Part shown: piece after piece, positions 56,347-64,000 of the stretch
Layout of the letters: each line of letters begins with the position of its first letter
Numbering within the stretch: the stretch's first letter is position 1
NCBI GenBank assembly: GCA_913775095.1
Contig: CAJYIW010000019.1
Location: forward strand, 558,001 to 622,000
DNA: 64,000 bases
Direction: 5' to 3'
From: an uncultured Siphonobacter sp.
Lineage (GTDB): Bacteria > Bacteroidota > Bacteroidia > Cytophagales > Spirosomataceae
Program-made: the position numbers and the translations under genes
The notes under the pieces: generated by a model
Database searches by the model: none
The model's input: the letters and a program-made list of their open reading frames with translations, nothing else
What the model was told of the DNA's origin: nothing

Positions 56347-58770
56347 TTAAAGTTTAACTTCAAAGGGAATCACCAGCTTGAAACTCAGGTTACGGCCCAT
56401 GTTAAAAACACCAACCCGGCCCGTTCGCTGATTTACTTCCAGATATTTCAAACGACTCTGGTGCGATTGGTACGCTACGTCAAATACGTTATTGGCCGAA
56501 AAATAAAACGATGCCAGCGTCCGCTTGTTCTTCGTCACAATATCCGTCCCAAGGCCAATGTTAACTAACTGATAGCCCGGAGTAGCCGTTTCGGTGCCGT
56601 AGGCCGCCAGGAATCGATTCTGCTTTTGGGTGACTTCCAGATCGATGGTCAGATACAGGTTCCGCAGGAAATCTTTATACCGGTCTCTGGTTAGTTTCAC
56701 CTGAGAAATCCAGCGGGGAGCGGGCATGAAGGGTAAATACTTGGCATTGTCTTCCTGAGCCGATAAATTGTCTCCAAATACAGCTGAGTAACTCTGCGTG
56801 ATGCTGAACCAGCGAGCTCCCTGCGGATTAAACGTTACGGTTCCCTCTGCCCCACGCAGGCGGGCATTTCCCTGAGCGTATCGGTAAATCGGGACGTTCC
56901 CGTTGTAAAGCGTATCCTGGCCGTTTGCTCCCTGCACGCGTTCGGAGTACGTATAGTTTTTGATCGAATTCTGAAAGACGCTTACGTCCACGTACCAGTT
57001 TTTGTCTTCATACGTCAAACCCAGATCCCCCTGATACGCTACTTCAGGAACGGCATTAAGTTTCCCAATTTCATAGCGGAACGTTCCGGCGTGGATACCG
57101 TTCGAGGAAAGCTCAGGAACCGTAGGGGCCCGGAACCCACGGGAACCGTTGATCCGAACCGCCAGTTTATCTGTCAGGTTATAAACCCCACCCAGGCTAG
57201 CTGAAACGTTCTGGTAATTTTTATCAAAACCGGCAAAACGCTCGCTGCCCGAGCCTTGCGGCGTCACCTGGAAATTACCGTCCGGATCAATGTACAGCTT
57301 ACCGATATCCAGCAGACGAATATCGTAACGAACCCCACCGGATACTTTCAGTCGATCATAACTCTTCTTGGCGAACATGAACACGCCATTATCGAATAAA
57401 TTATAGTTGGGATAAAGTACCTGAAATCCCTGATTATCCAGTCGCTGAAACATCCCGTTGGTGCCGACGTTTACTTCCCAGTTATTTTTTGCCGCGAAGT
57501 TGTAGCGAACGTCATAGTAATTAGTGTACAGGTACAAATCCAGCTGCGACTCCCAGGGACGGGTTACATCGCCGTATTCGCTCCGTTGGTTACGAGCTAC
57601 ACTAAACACCCCCGACAAAGACGATCCATTGGCAAAATTCAGCAGGTTATTCCAGGATACTTTTTCGTTAATCAGCTTTTGTGAATTATAGGGAATGAAA
57701 TCCCGGCTGTTTAATTCCGAATCAGTTACCGGGCGGTCAGCCTCTTCGCCGCTGGCCGTAACACTGGCGGTGGTAAATCGTCCGGAGGCATCACGGGTTC
57801 CGTTGATGATGTTGTATTTCTGATACGTCCGCAGGAAGTGAATGCGGGAATATCCCCATTTTTTGTTCAGACCGAAGTAGCCGTTGAAGTTAATGGGCTC
57901 CGTAAAGTTGGACGCAAACACCCGGCCATCGTAGGCATTGCGGTAATTTTTAGTGGATTTGGTCGAAGCCTGAACCAGCCAGACAAACCCGTTTTTATTA
58001 CCTGCCAGCTGAGCCGAAATCCCGTAAAGGTTGTTGTTCGTCTGGTAGTTACTCAACACGCGACCCACCATTTTACCTTCTTCTACCGGACGAGGTGATA
58101 ACACCGACATCACGCCCCCCAGCCCATCGGAACCGTACATCAGAGAACCCGCTCCGCGGATAATTTCGTAGCGGTCAATGGAATACTCGTCAATCTGGAT
58201 GCTGTGTTCTTCGCCCCACTGGTTATCCTCCTGACGAACGCCGTCGTGCATCGTAATCACCCGGTTGAAACCTAACCCGCGGATAATAGGCTTACTTAAA
58301 CCCGCTCCGGTGGATACCTGCGACATCCCCGGCAGCTTAGCCACGGCATCGATCAGATTGGTGGATGATTGTTGCAACAAACGCAGCTGGGTAATCGCCG
58401 CAATCGGAATGGGACTCTCTTTAATGACGGTTTTCGTGGAAGAGCCTGACACGATCACTTCTTCGAGCGACTGAGCTGCATTTTCCATGGTAAAATCCTT
58501 GGTTGTCGCTCCGTCGATGGTTACTTTTTCAATGACGGTCCGGTGCGAAACGTAACTTACCTGAACCGTGAATGTGCCTTTGGGTAAGTTAGAAATCCGA
58601 TAGGTTCCATTGACATCTGAACTCGCTCCGATGCGAAGCTCAGGGATGTAGATGGTTGCTCCGACTACGGTTTCGTTGTCTTCTTTATGGATAATTTTTC
58701 CGGAGAGTGAATTCTGAGCCAGCAAACTTCCCGAAATCAGGAAGCAGAAAAGTAGAAATACGTTTTTCAT
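56347..58770 (-). CDS. TonB-dependent receptor, possibly metal-linked
   Basis: 807 residues. Signal peptide (ends at LLAQN), a carboxypeptidase-regulatory-like domain (about 20-95), the plug (about 110-225; DAVAKLPGMSQVSTGAGLSKPIIRGLGFNRVITMHDGVRQEDNQWGEEHS) and a 22-strand barrel to the end (FKLVIPFEVKL). The plug segment HDGVRQEDNQWGEEHS resembles those of receptors for zinc, copper or heme, and the upstream gene encodes a His-rich membrane protein. The N-terminal KEDNETVVGATIYIPE is the usual CarbopepD module. Substrate inferred only. Confidence 0.9.
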   Translation of the reverse strand: MKNVFLLFCFLISGSLLAQNSLSGKIIHKEDNETVVGATIYIPELRIGASSDVNGTYRISNLPKGTFTVQVSYVSHRTVIEKVTIDGATTKDFTMENAAQSLEEVIVSGSSTKTVIKESPIPIAAITQLRLLQQSSTNLIDAVAKLPGMSQVSTGAGLSKPIIRGLGFNRVITMHDGVRQEDNQWGEEHSIQIDEYSIDRYEIIRGAGSLMYGSDGLGGVMSVLSPRPVEEGKMVGRVLSNYQTNNNLYGISAQLAGNKNGFVWLVQASTKSTKNYRNAYDGRVFASNFTEPINFNGYFGLNKKWGYSRIHFLRTYQKYNIINGTRDASGRFTTASVTASGEEADRPVTDSELNSRDFIPYNSQKLINEKVSWNNLLNFANGSSLSGVFSVARNQRSEYGDVTRPWESQLDLYLYTNYYDVRYNFAAKNNWEVNVGTNGMFQRLDNQGFQVLYPNYNLFDNGVFMFAKKSYDRLKVSGGVRYDIRLLDIGKLYIDPDGNFQVTPQGSGSERFAGFDKNYQNVSASLGGVYNLTDKLAVRINGSRGFRAPTVPELSSNGIHAGTFRYEIGKLNAVPEVAYQGDLGLTYEDKNWYVDVSVFQNSIKNYTYSERVQGANGQDTLYNGNVPIYRYAQGNARLRGAEGTVTFNPQGARWFSITQSYSAVFGDNLSAQEDNAKYLPFMPAPRWISQVKLTRDRYKDFLRNLYLTIDLEVTQKQNRFLAAYGTETATPGYQLVNIGLGTDIVTKNKRTLASFYFSANNVFDVAYQSHQSRLKYLEVNQRTGRVGVFNMGRNLSFKLVIPFEVKL

Positions 58771-58959
58771 GAAGTTTATGCGGGAAAAAATGGACCATAC
58801 ACGAACGCATGCTGAATAGTCGGCACGTACATAAACAACCGCCTACTCAGGCAGGAAGCCCGTTTAGGGTATTAAAGAAAGAAAGGGAGACGATAAAACA
58901 CGGGATACCAGGTACCGACCAATCAAACGGATTCATCATCCGCAGACCCGTAAAAGCAC

Positions 58960-59361
58960 CTATTGACCCGAAAATGTAGCCCGAACCGGAGGCCCGCGGT
59001 GGGAGTAATACAGGAAGGGTCGCCGCAGGCGAATTCCGTGGTAAGCAATCAGAAGAACCGATACTTCAGCCAGGGTAATCAGCTGAAAAGCAATGGATTC
59101 GAAATCCGTTAATTCCAGGACAGGGTTTGATACCGCATCCAGCAGCAATAACTCCAGCGACGTGTGAGAGTTAGGCTGAATGGGCCCTTTGTTCTGGGAT
59201 TTGAAGGGGTGAGCGTGGGAAATAATCCGCCCATCCGCCAGTCGGTGACCATGCCGAAACACGACTCCATTGACGAACATAGCCGTAAACAGCACCAGAA
59301 AAAATCTGGCTGCCGGTTGCCGGTATAAGCTCCGCCAGGAAGGTTGCGTTGACAGCGTCAC
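58960..59361 (-). CDS. small His-rich membrane protein, possible metal-receptor accessory
   Basis: 133 residues: TM1 about 18-36, then a short polar loop with the histidines of RHGHRLADGRIISHAHPF (His37, 39, 49, 51), a second hydrophobic stretch near 91-109, and a basic tail with YSHRGPPV. I believe proteins with this ISHAHPF-like stretch occur near TonB receptors in Bacteroidota, but I cannot confirm it here. It lies 189 nt before the TonB receptor on the same strand, with a TAnnTTTG box upstream at 59387. A role in handling zinc or copper is inference. Confidence 0.65.
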   Translation of the reverse strand: MTLSTQPSWRSLYRQPAARFFLVLFTAMFVNGVVFRHGHRLADGRIISHAHPFKSQNKGPIQPNSHTSLELLLLDAVSNPVLELTDFESIAFQLITLAEVSVLLIAYHGIRLRRPFLYYSHRGPPVRATFSGQ

Positions 59362-59386
59362 AAGGAAGGTTCAAATCGGTTGGTTA

Positions 59387-59394
59387 CAAAAATA
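59387..59394 (-). promoter_or_regulatory. TAnnTTTG -7 box before the His-rich protein
   Basis: Minus-strand TATTTTTG, 26 nt upstream of the ATG at 59361. It probably drives the small gene and, by read-through, the TonB receptor. Confidence 0.55.
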
Positions 59395-59533
59395 ACAAAG
59401 GTTTTGACATTGTTTCATGGCATACCCTGGTCTGAGGGCGAAATGGCTTCCAGAAATAACAATTTGCAGACCAAATGACTTATACAATGGACTTATTTCC
59501 GGGTCTTACGTACTTATTAGCTCGTTTTGTTTG

Positions 59534-60946
59534 ATGAAAAGTCCTGCTTCCGTTCTTGTTCCTCTGATGCTGGGCACCCTTATGGCCGGAATCGACAGCA
59601 GCATTGTGAATGTGTCTTTACCCACCATGAGCCGTGAATTTGGCGTGAAAGTCGATGCCATCGAATGGGTCATCACCATTTACATGCTGGGTTTCTGCAT
59701 CTTCATGCCGCTTACCAACTGGTTGCGGCTGCGACTGGGCTTCTATAAACTATACATTGGCAGTTTGTCCGTTTTCATTCTCGGATCGCTGGGTTGTGCC
59801 TTAGCCGGAAATCTAGAACAACTGATTGCGGCCCGAGCCTTACAGGCCTTCGGTGGCGGAGCTTTGTCTCCTACCGCGATGGCTATTCTGACCACTGTTT
59901 TTCCGGCCAATGAACGGGGAAAAGTCATGGGCTGGTGGTCTCTGGGGGGCATCACGGGCCCGGCCATTGGACCAACACTGGGCGGTATTTTAACCGAAGC
60001 TTTTGGCTGGCCTTCCATTTTCTACATTAATCTTCCCATCGGTCTGCTGGCCATCGCCATTGCAGCCCGTTCGCTAAAATTCCTGGATCGTTCGAGTGAT
60101 ACCAGTGTTCATTTTGACCGGATAGGCTTTGTTTACTTTACGACTTTCATTGTGCTGTTTCAATTCGCCATTGCTCAATTATCCAGCAAAGGGCTCGGCT
60201 CGCTTCAGGTCATTCTGCCCCTGATGATCTCCGCGGCTGCCCTGACGGTTTTCATTAAACGAAGCTATAAACGCCCGGGAGCCTTATTTGACCTCAGCAT
60301 TTTTGAACGTCCGCTTTACGTACTCTGCATTTTCATTACCACCCTTCGCTCCATTGCTCTCTTCAGCGGACTTTTCCTGTTACCCTTCTTATTACAGGGC
60401 TACCTCAAATTTTCTGAACTGGATTCGGGTTTAATGATTCTGCCCAATTCGGCCATGATGGCCCTCTTTACACCTCTGGCCGGAAAATGGTCGGATCAAT
60501 ACGGCCCCAAACGCTTTGTCATGGCTGGACTGGCCCTGGTTGGAATTTCAATGTTCCTGTTTTCGCAGATCAATACCCCGAGTATCCCTTTTGTCTTAGC
60601 CGCTATGACGGTGCGGGGCATTGGGCTGGGCCTGCTGGTTTCACCATTGACGGCTACGGCCATGAATGCAGTCTTACCCAATCAGGTAACCCCGGCCTCG
60701 TCCGTTTACACCCTTATTCAACAGTTAAGTGGGTCAATTGGGATTGCTTTCAGTGCCTTACTTCAGCAGCTGATCTACCAACACTACGTCGGCCAGCACG
60801 CTTCTGACATGCTGGCCGAACATTATGCGATTCAATACGTATTCATGATTTCGGGCGTCCTGGTGATGGTAGGCGTGCTAATTGCCCGCAGGCTGCCCCG
60901 CACCAAAGCCCGTATTCCTGAACAAACGACGGATGCGATTCCCTAA
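59534..60946 (+). CDS. DHA2-family MFS drug/efflux transporter (EmrB/QacA type)
   Basis: The start was set at 59534 (MKSPASVLVPLMLGTLMAGIDSSIVNVSLPTM), the usual start of the family; an open frame to 59417 lacks support. 470 residues, about 14 membrane segments. It has motif C-like GGITGPAIGPTLGGIL, the D-x-S-I-V-N-V-x-L-P signature of TM1 and the GKWSDQYGPKRF loop. Exports drugs or metabolites by proton antiport; no periplasmic adaptor (EmrA) gene is beside it. Its stop overlaps that of the convergent gene at 60943. Confidence 0.93.
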   Translation: MKSPASVLVPLMLGTLMAGIDSSIVNVSLPTMSREFGVKVDAIEWVITIYMLGFCIFMPLTNWLRLRLGFYKLYIGSLSVFILGSLGCALAGNLEQLIAARALQAFGGGALSPTAMAILTTVFPANERGKVMGWWSLGGITGPAIGPTLGGILTEAFGWPSIFYINLPIGLLAIAIAARSLKFLDRSSDTSVHFDRIGFVYFTTFIVLFQFAIAQLSSKGLGSLQVILPLMISAAALTVFIKRSYKRPGALFDLSIFERPLYVLCIFITTLRSIALFSGLFLLPFLLQGYLKFSELDSGLMILPNSAMMALFTPLAGKWSDQYGPKRFVMAGLALVGISMFLFSQINTPSIPFVLAAMTVRGIGLGLLVSPLTATAMNAVLPNQVTPASSVYTLIQQLSGSIGIAFSALLQQLIYQHYVGQHASDMLAEHYAIQYVFMISGVLVMVGVLIARRLPRTKARIPEQTTDAIP

Positions 60947-61467
60947 TACGATCGCAGTACCTCCTTCAGTTCCTGCGTTTCCTTTACCTGATCCTGCGGC
61001 AGGAGCGGAACGTTTACGCCTTCGGCATTGGCCAGCCTCAGGAAATGAGAAGCGACCTGCGACAGGTAAGGCGAGTACATTCGCTGATCGGGCTCGGTTA
61101 CGATTCGGGCCAGATAGTACTGATTATTAGCCGAAAAGGCCATGTACATCAATACCTTCTGTTTCCCATCCCGCTCTACTTTACCGGTTACGGTCTCGAT
61201 CTGATCGACGGTTTCCGGGGTAAAGTTCTGCACGACAAACCCGTAATTAATGGCATCTTTTCTGGATTCTATCTTTAGCCATTGTTCAAGCGAGCTTAGA
61301 TTCGCTTCCTTCACCGGGAAAATTGTGTACACAAAGAGCCGCTTTGAAGATAAGTTTTTCGGTCTCATGTCGGTATTCAGGCCATTTTGTGTGCTGGTCC
61401 ACCCTTTCGGAGGTTCTTCCGAAAAAGTCCCCAAGGCCAGCAACAGGCTACAAATGATAGAGTTCAT
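60943..61467 (-). CDS. exported protein of unknown function
   Basis: 174 residues with a short N-terminal signal segment (MNSIICSLLLALGTFS). The rest is a mix of strands and helices (KRLFVYTIFPVKEANLSSLEQWLKIESRK; TVTGKVERDGKQKVLMYMAFSANNQYYLARIV). I recognise no family. The stop overlaps the MFS stop by 4 nt (CTAA), so the two genes converge with no space for a terminator between them. It is preceded by a 170-nt AT-rich spacer without a clear promoter. Confidence 0.7.
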   Translation of the reverse strand: MNSIICSLLLALGTFSEEPPKGWTSTQNGLNTDMRPKNLSSKRLFVYTIFPVKEANLSSLEQWLKIESRKDAINYGFVVQNFTPETVDQIETVTGKVERDGKQKVLMYMAFSANNQYYLARIVTEPDQRMYSPYLSQVASHFLRLANAEGVNVPLLPQDQVKETQELKEVLRSY

Positions 61468-61637
61468 AAGATGCTGGATTTAAAATGACATATACGAAGC
61501 ATTTCCCAAAAAGATTGATTTTTTCAGTTTTCTGTGGTCAGTTTTCCGTTTTCAATTCATAAATATTATTTTTTAACGTTACTAAAACGTTTTAATAATT
61601 ATTTTTTCATTTCTCTGATAATCTGATTCAGTAAGCA

Positions 61638-63101
61638 TTATAATAACGGGGAAATCATTCGGGCCATCTTTTCTACCAGACGCTTCCATTTCGGGCGACG
61701 GCCCCAGGCAAGCGGATCTATAGCTTCGGCGTGTTTGATATCTTCATAGAAGGCCTGTCGGAGTTTCTCGGAAAAAGCTACGTCATAAATGAATGCATTT
61801 ACTTCAAAATTCAGCTCAAAACTGCGATGGTCCATATTGGCAGTTCCCACGGCAGACAAATGCCCATCGGAGACGATGGTTTTGGCGTGAATAAATCCTT
61901 TCTGATACCGATAAATCTCCACCCCTACCCGCAACAGATCGCCATAATATGAACTGGCCGCCGTGTTCACGATCCAGGAATCCGAAACGCCGGGCACGAG
62001 CAACTTAACTTTAATACCGCTCAGAGCGGCTACAATCAGAGCGTCCTGCAGGCTATCGCCCGGAATGAAATAAGGAGTGGTAATCAGAATTTCTTTTCGG
62101 GAGAGGTTAATGACTTGTAGCAGAGCAAATAAGATGGTTGGCTGTACGGAATCTGGCCCGCTGGCAGCAATCTGAACCAGGGCATCTGACGGGGACGTTT
62201 GGGGTTCGCAGTAATACTGCCGACTGGGTTCCAGGGTATCTTTCGCACAAAAATTCCAGTCGCACATGAAGATGTACTGAAGGTAATAAGACCCCGGACC
62301 GTCGATGCGAATGTGCGTATCCCGCCAGTATAAGTCGTTTTCATTGGGATTCCGGTAACGATCCGAGATATTAATTCCGCCCGTAAACGATGTACAGCCA
62401 TCAATGACGATGATCTTGCGGTGGTTCCGGTAATTCAGGCGGTTGGCCAGAGCGATGAAAAGGACTTCATAAAACGGCTGAGCCTGCACCCCCGCCTTTC
62501 GCAGTTCAGGGGCCAGAGAATGGCGAATGGAGCGACTTCCGAAATCATCATAGATGAAACGAACCTGAACGCCCTCCTGAGCTTTCTGAATCAGAATATC
62601 CTTGATTTCATTCCCGATCGCATCGTTTTCGTAGATGTAATATTCAATGTGGATGTGATGTCTGGCCTTTTTCAACGCTTCAATAATCTCCGGAAAAGCC
62701 TCTTCGCCATTCAGCAATAATTTCACCTGATTGCGGGAAGTCAGCGGACTCATGTTATCGTTCAGCAACAAGTACGCCAGCTCCCGGTTTTGCTGAACGG
62801 CCTGCTCATCGACCATCAGGTTGTTTTCGGTAATCTCGGTAACCTGCGTATGTAACTGCTTCAGTAACTGATCATTAGTAATGAGTTTCTTGGAGTATAG
62901 ACTCCGCTTGCGGTAATTAATCCCGAAAGACAGGTAAATGAAAATTCCGGCAACGGGCAGAAAGACCGTTAATAAGAGATACGCCAGTGTTTTGGTGCTG
63001 GCCCGGGTATCGTAAATGATACGAACGCAAACCAGAAAAACGATTAACCCATAAACGACTTCCCAGATTAACAGCCAGTCGATTTCTTCTAAAAAATGCA
63101 T
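61638..63101 (-). CDS. cls: cardiolipin synthase (PLD family)
   Basis: 487 residues: two N-terminal transmembrane helices (about 10-28 and 42-60), then two phospholipase-D HKD motifs, NHRKIIVID (His227, Lys229, Asp234) and IHAKTIVSD (His405, Lys407, Asp412). It makes cardiolipin from two phosphatidylglycerols (bacterial type). The gene starts 2 nt after the stop of the metal-dependent hydrolase gene on the same strand, so the two are probably translated together. Confidence 0.95.
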   Translation of the reverse strand: MHFLEEIDWLLIWEVVYGLIVFLVCVRIIYDTRASTKTLAYLLLTVFLPVAGIFIYLSFGINYRKRSLYSKKLITNDQLLKQLHTQVTEITENNLMVDEQAVQQNRELAYLLLNDNMSPLTSRNQVKLLLNGEEAFPEIIEALKKARHHIHIEYYIYENDAIGNEIKDILIQKAQEGVQVRFIYDDFGSRSIRHSLAPELRKAGVQAQPFYEVLFIALANRLNYRNHRKIIVIDGCTSFTGGINISDRYRNPNENDLYWRDTHIRIDGPGSYYLQYIFMCDWNFCAKDTLEPSRQYYCEPQTSPSDALVQIAASGPDSVQPTILFALLQVINLSRKEILITTPYFIPGDSLQDALIVAALSGIKVKLLVPGVSDSWIVNTAASSYYGDLLRVGVEIYRYQKGFIHAKTIVSDGHLSAVGTANMDHRSFELNFEVNAFIYDVAFSEKLRQAFYEDIKHAEAIDPLAWGRRPKWKRLVEKMARMISPLL

Positions 63102-63103
63102 GA

Positions 63104-64000
63104 TTACTCTACTGTTTTAGCAACGTCTACTCCCTTGATTCGTTGAATCATCCGTTGGATACTTCCGCGATTCCAGCCCGAAAATCGTCCCCGCTGCATC
63201 ACCATCCGGTTGTCCTGATCCGAATTCAGGTAGAAGTGAAAAGCGAACGGAGCGTCGGGATTTTCCCAGCCCAGTACCTGCCCGAAACGGAGCACATTAA
63301 ACTGCAAGCCATTTCCATCGATGCTAAGGGTATAAAAGCCACGGGCAAAGTATTTCAGATCCTTTACTTCCTGGCGTTGCTGCAAGTCCCGTACTAACTC
63401 TTCCCGTTGCGGTACGAAATGGAAAGCAGTCTGTCGCCGGTCAAAAACGGAACGATACCCTACCTGATAGCCTCCCGGCACGGCGGCCACGGCGTACCAT
63501 AATAAACTATTGAACGGCGTAGGGGTCGTGAAGTAGGCCGGACTGGAAATAGCCTGCTTCGCCAGTGATTCTTCAATCGACTGGTTGATCTTATGCTTGT
63601 GAAAGGCGGCAAGTGAGATATACAAAATGCCGTACATAAGTCCCACATTAGTCCAGATTTTTCGGGTGGAATGCTGGCTTTTCAGGTATAGCAACGCCAG
63701 AGCGGAAAGTACCAGCGGCAGGATAAAGACCGGATCAATGACGTAGAGCAAATTAAAGGTAATCCGTTGATGACTAAAGGGTTCGAAGATTCCCGTACCG
63801 TAGGAATTACACAAATCCAGAAAATCATGCAGCAGGAACTGAAGCAGAAAAAACAGGTAAAAACGCCCAAAGCTTACCTGCGGGAATTTCTTCTGCAGTA
63901 CCCACGAAAAGCCCAGAGGAGCCAGAAAAGCCAGTAACAGCGAATGCGTAAGTCCCCGATGCACGAGCAGATTTTCGGCGGGTGACAGAAATAAGGCATC
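63104..64000 (-). CDS. membrane-bound metal-dependent hydrolase (YdjM/DUF457 type), 5' end cut
   Basis: The frame is open to the window edge. An apparent GTG start at 63964 is not real: the codons before it encode DALFLSPAENLLVHRGLTHS, the family's conserved stretch with HRGLTHS, so the start lies beyond 64000. About 299 residues are visible: HRGLTHSLLLAFLAPL, FLLHDFLDLCNSYGTGIF (histidine and aspartates), several membrane helices, and a C-terminal soluble part. PF04307-like inner-membrane proteins are predicted metal-dependent hydrolases. It is 2 nt before cls, so a lipid-related role is possible. Confidence 0.88.
   Translation of the reverse strand, partial: DALFLSPAENLLVHRGLTHSLLLAFLAPLGFSWVLQKKFPQVSFGRFYLFFLLQFLLHDFLDLCNSYGTGIFEPFSHQRITFNLLYVIDPVFILPLVLSALALLYLKSQHSTRKIWTNVGLMYGILYISLAAFHKHKINQSIEESLAKQAISSPAYFTTPTPFNSLLWYAVAAVPGGYQVGYRSVFDRRQTAFHFVPQREELVRDLQQRQEVKDLKYFARGFYTLSIDGNGLQFNVLRFGQVLGWENPDAPFAFHFYLNSDQDNRMVMQRGRFSGWNRGSIQRMIQRIKGVDVAKTVE

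Noticed and set aside
58771-58959. Possible riboswitch upstream of the TonB receptor
   Set aside because: I looked for cobalamin and TPP core motifs in the 189-nt leader and found none, only a small GCCTG/AGGC-type hairpin.

Overview
The window looks like an ordinary chromosomal segment of a Bacteroidota bacterium, most likely order Cytophagales (Spirosoma/Siphonobacter-like; the genus is an inference). The signs are TonB-dependent outer-membrane proteins, a GLPGLI-family protein, DUF4494 and DUF2452 proteins, several TAnnTTTG-type -7 promoter boxes, a general lack of Shine-Dalgarno sequences, menaquinone genes, and about 50% G+C. I saw no tRNA, rRNA, CRISPR array, phage or insertion sequence.

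Layout. 1-7.4 kb is a maltodextrin locus: an MFS sugar transporter (cut by the left edge), a cytoplasmic GH13 amylase, a secreted GH13 enzyme, beta-phosphoglucomutase and a GH65 phosphorylase, arranged around a divergent control region. 7.5-14.6 kb holds menE, a gene of unknown function, an XRE regulator, a large zincin/beta-propeller/beta-barrel protein and a beta/gamma-crystallin-like secreted protein. 14.7-19.7 kb (minus strand) is folD followed by two SGNH-type proteins and an MBOAT acyltransferase, a likely polysaccharide or cell-envelope O-acylation cassette. 19.9-24.3 kb has DUF2452, menB, a lipoprotein, an EVE-domain protein and a secreted protein. 24.4-32.3 kb has a methyltransferase, a two-component system, an HDAC-family protein, three fasciclin-domain proteins around a DUF4494 gene, and a GNAT protein. 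32.4-40.7 kb holds housekeeping genes: dnaK, a NuiA-like protein, rplT, rpmI, infC, thrS and a TPR lipoprotein. 40.9-47.0 kb is a TonB-type beta-barrel protein, a GLPGLI protein and a histidine kinase/response regulator pair, linked by a shared 10-bp-period direct repeat. 47.1-56.2 kb holds an M14 peptidase, an alpha/beta hydrolase, ligA-dapA-Dabb-lipoprotein, rpe and DoxX. 56.3-64 kb has a TonB receptor with a His-rich small membrane protein (possibly metal uptake), a DHA2-type MFS exporter, a secreted protein of unknown function, cls and a membrane metal-dependent hydrolase cut by the right edge.

The most interesting non-coding signals are two families of intergenic palindromes (a GGCTGGTG-core element at 43.9 and 55.7 kb, and GT-rich/AC-rich long hairpins at 36.2, 39.6 and 52.7 kb), a structured infC leader that shows a strong Shine-Dalgarno sequence and a tiny ORF inside a stem-loop, a terminator splitting infC from rpmI-rplT, and a probable single-base frameshift or frameshift signal joining the two SGNH genes. 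I found no clear-cut new defence or mobile system.
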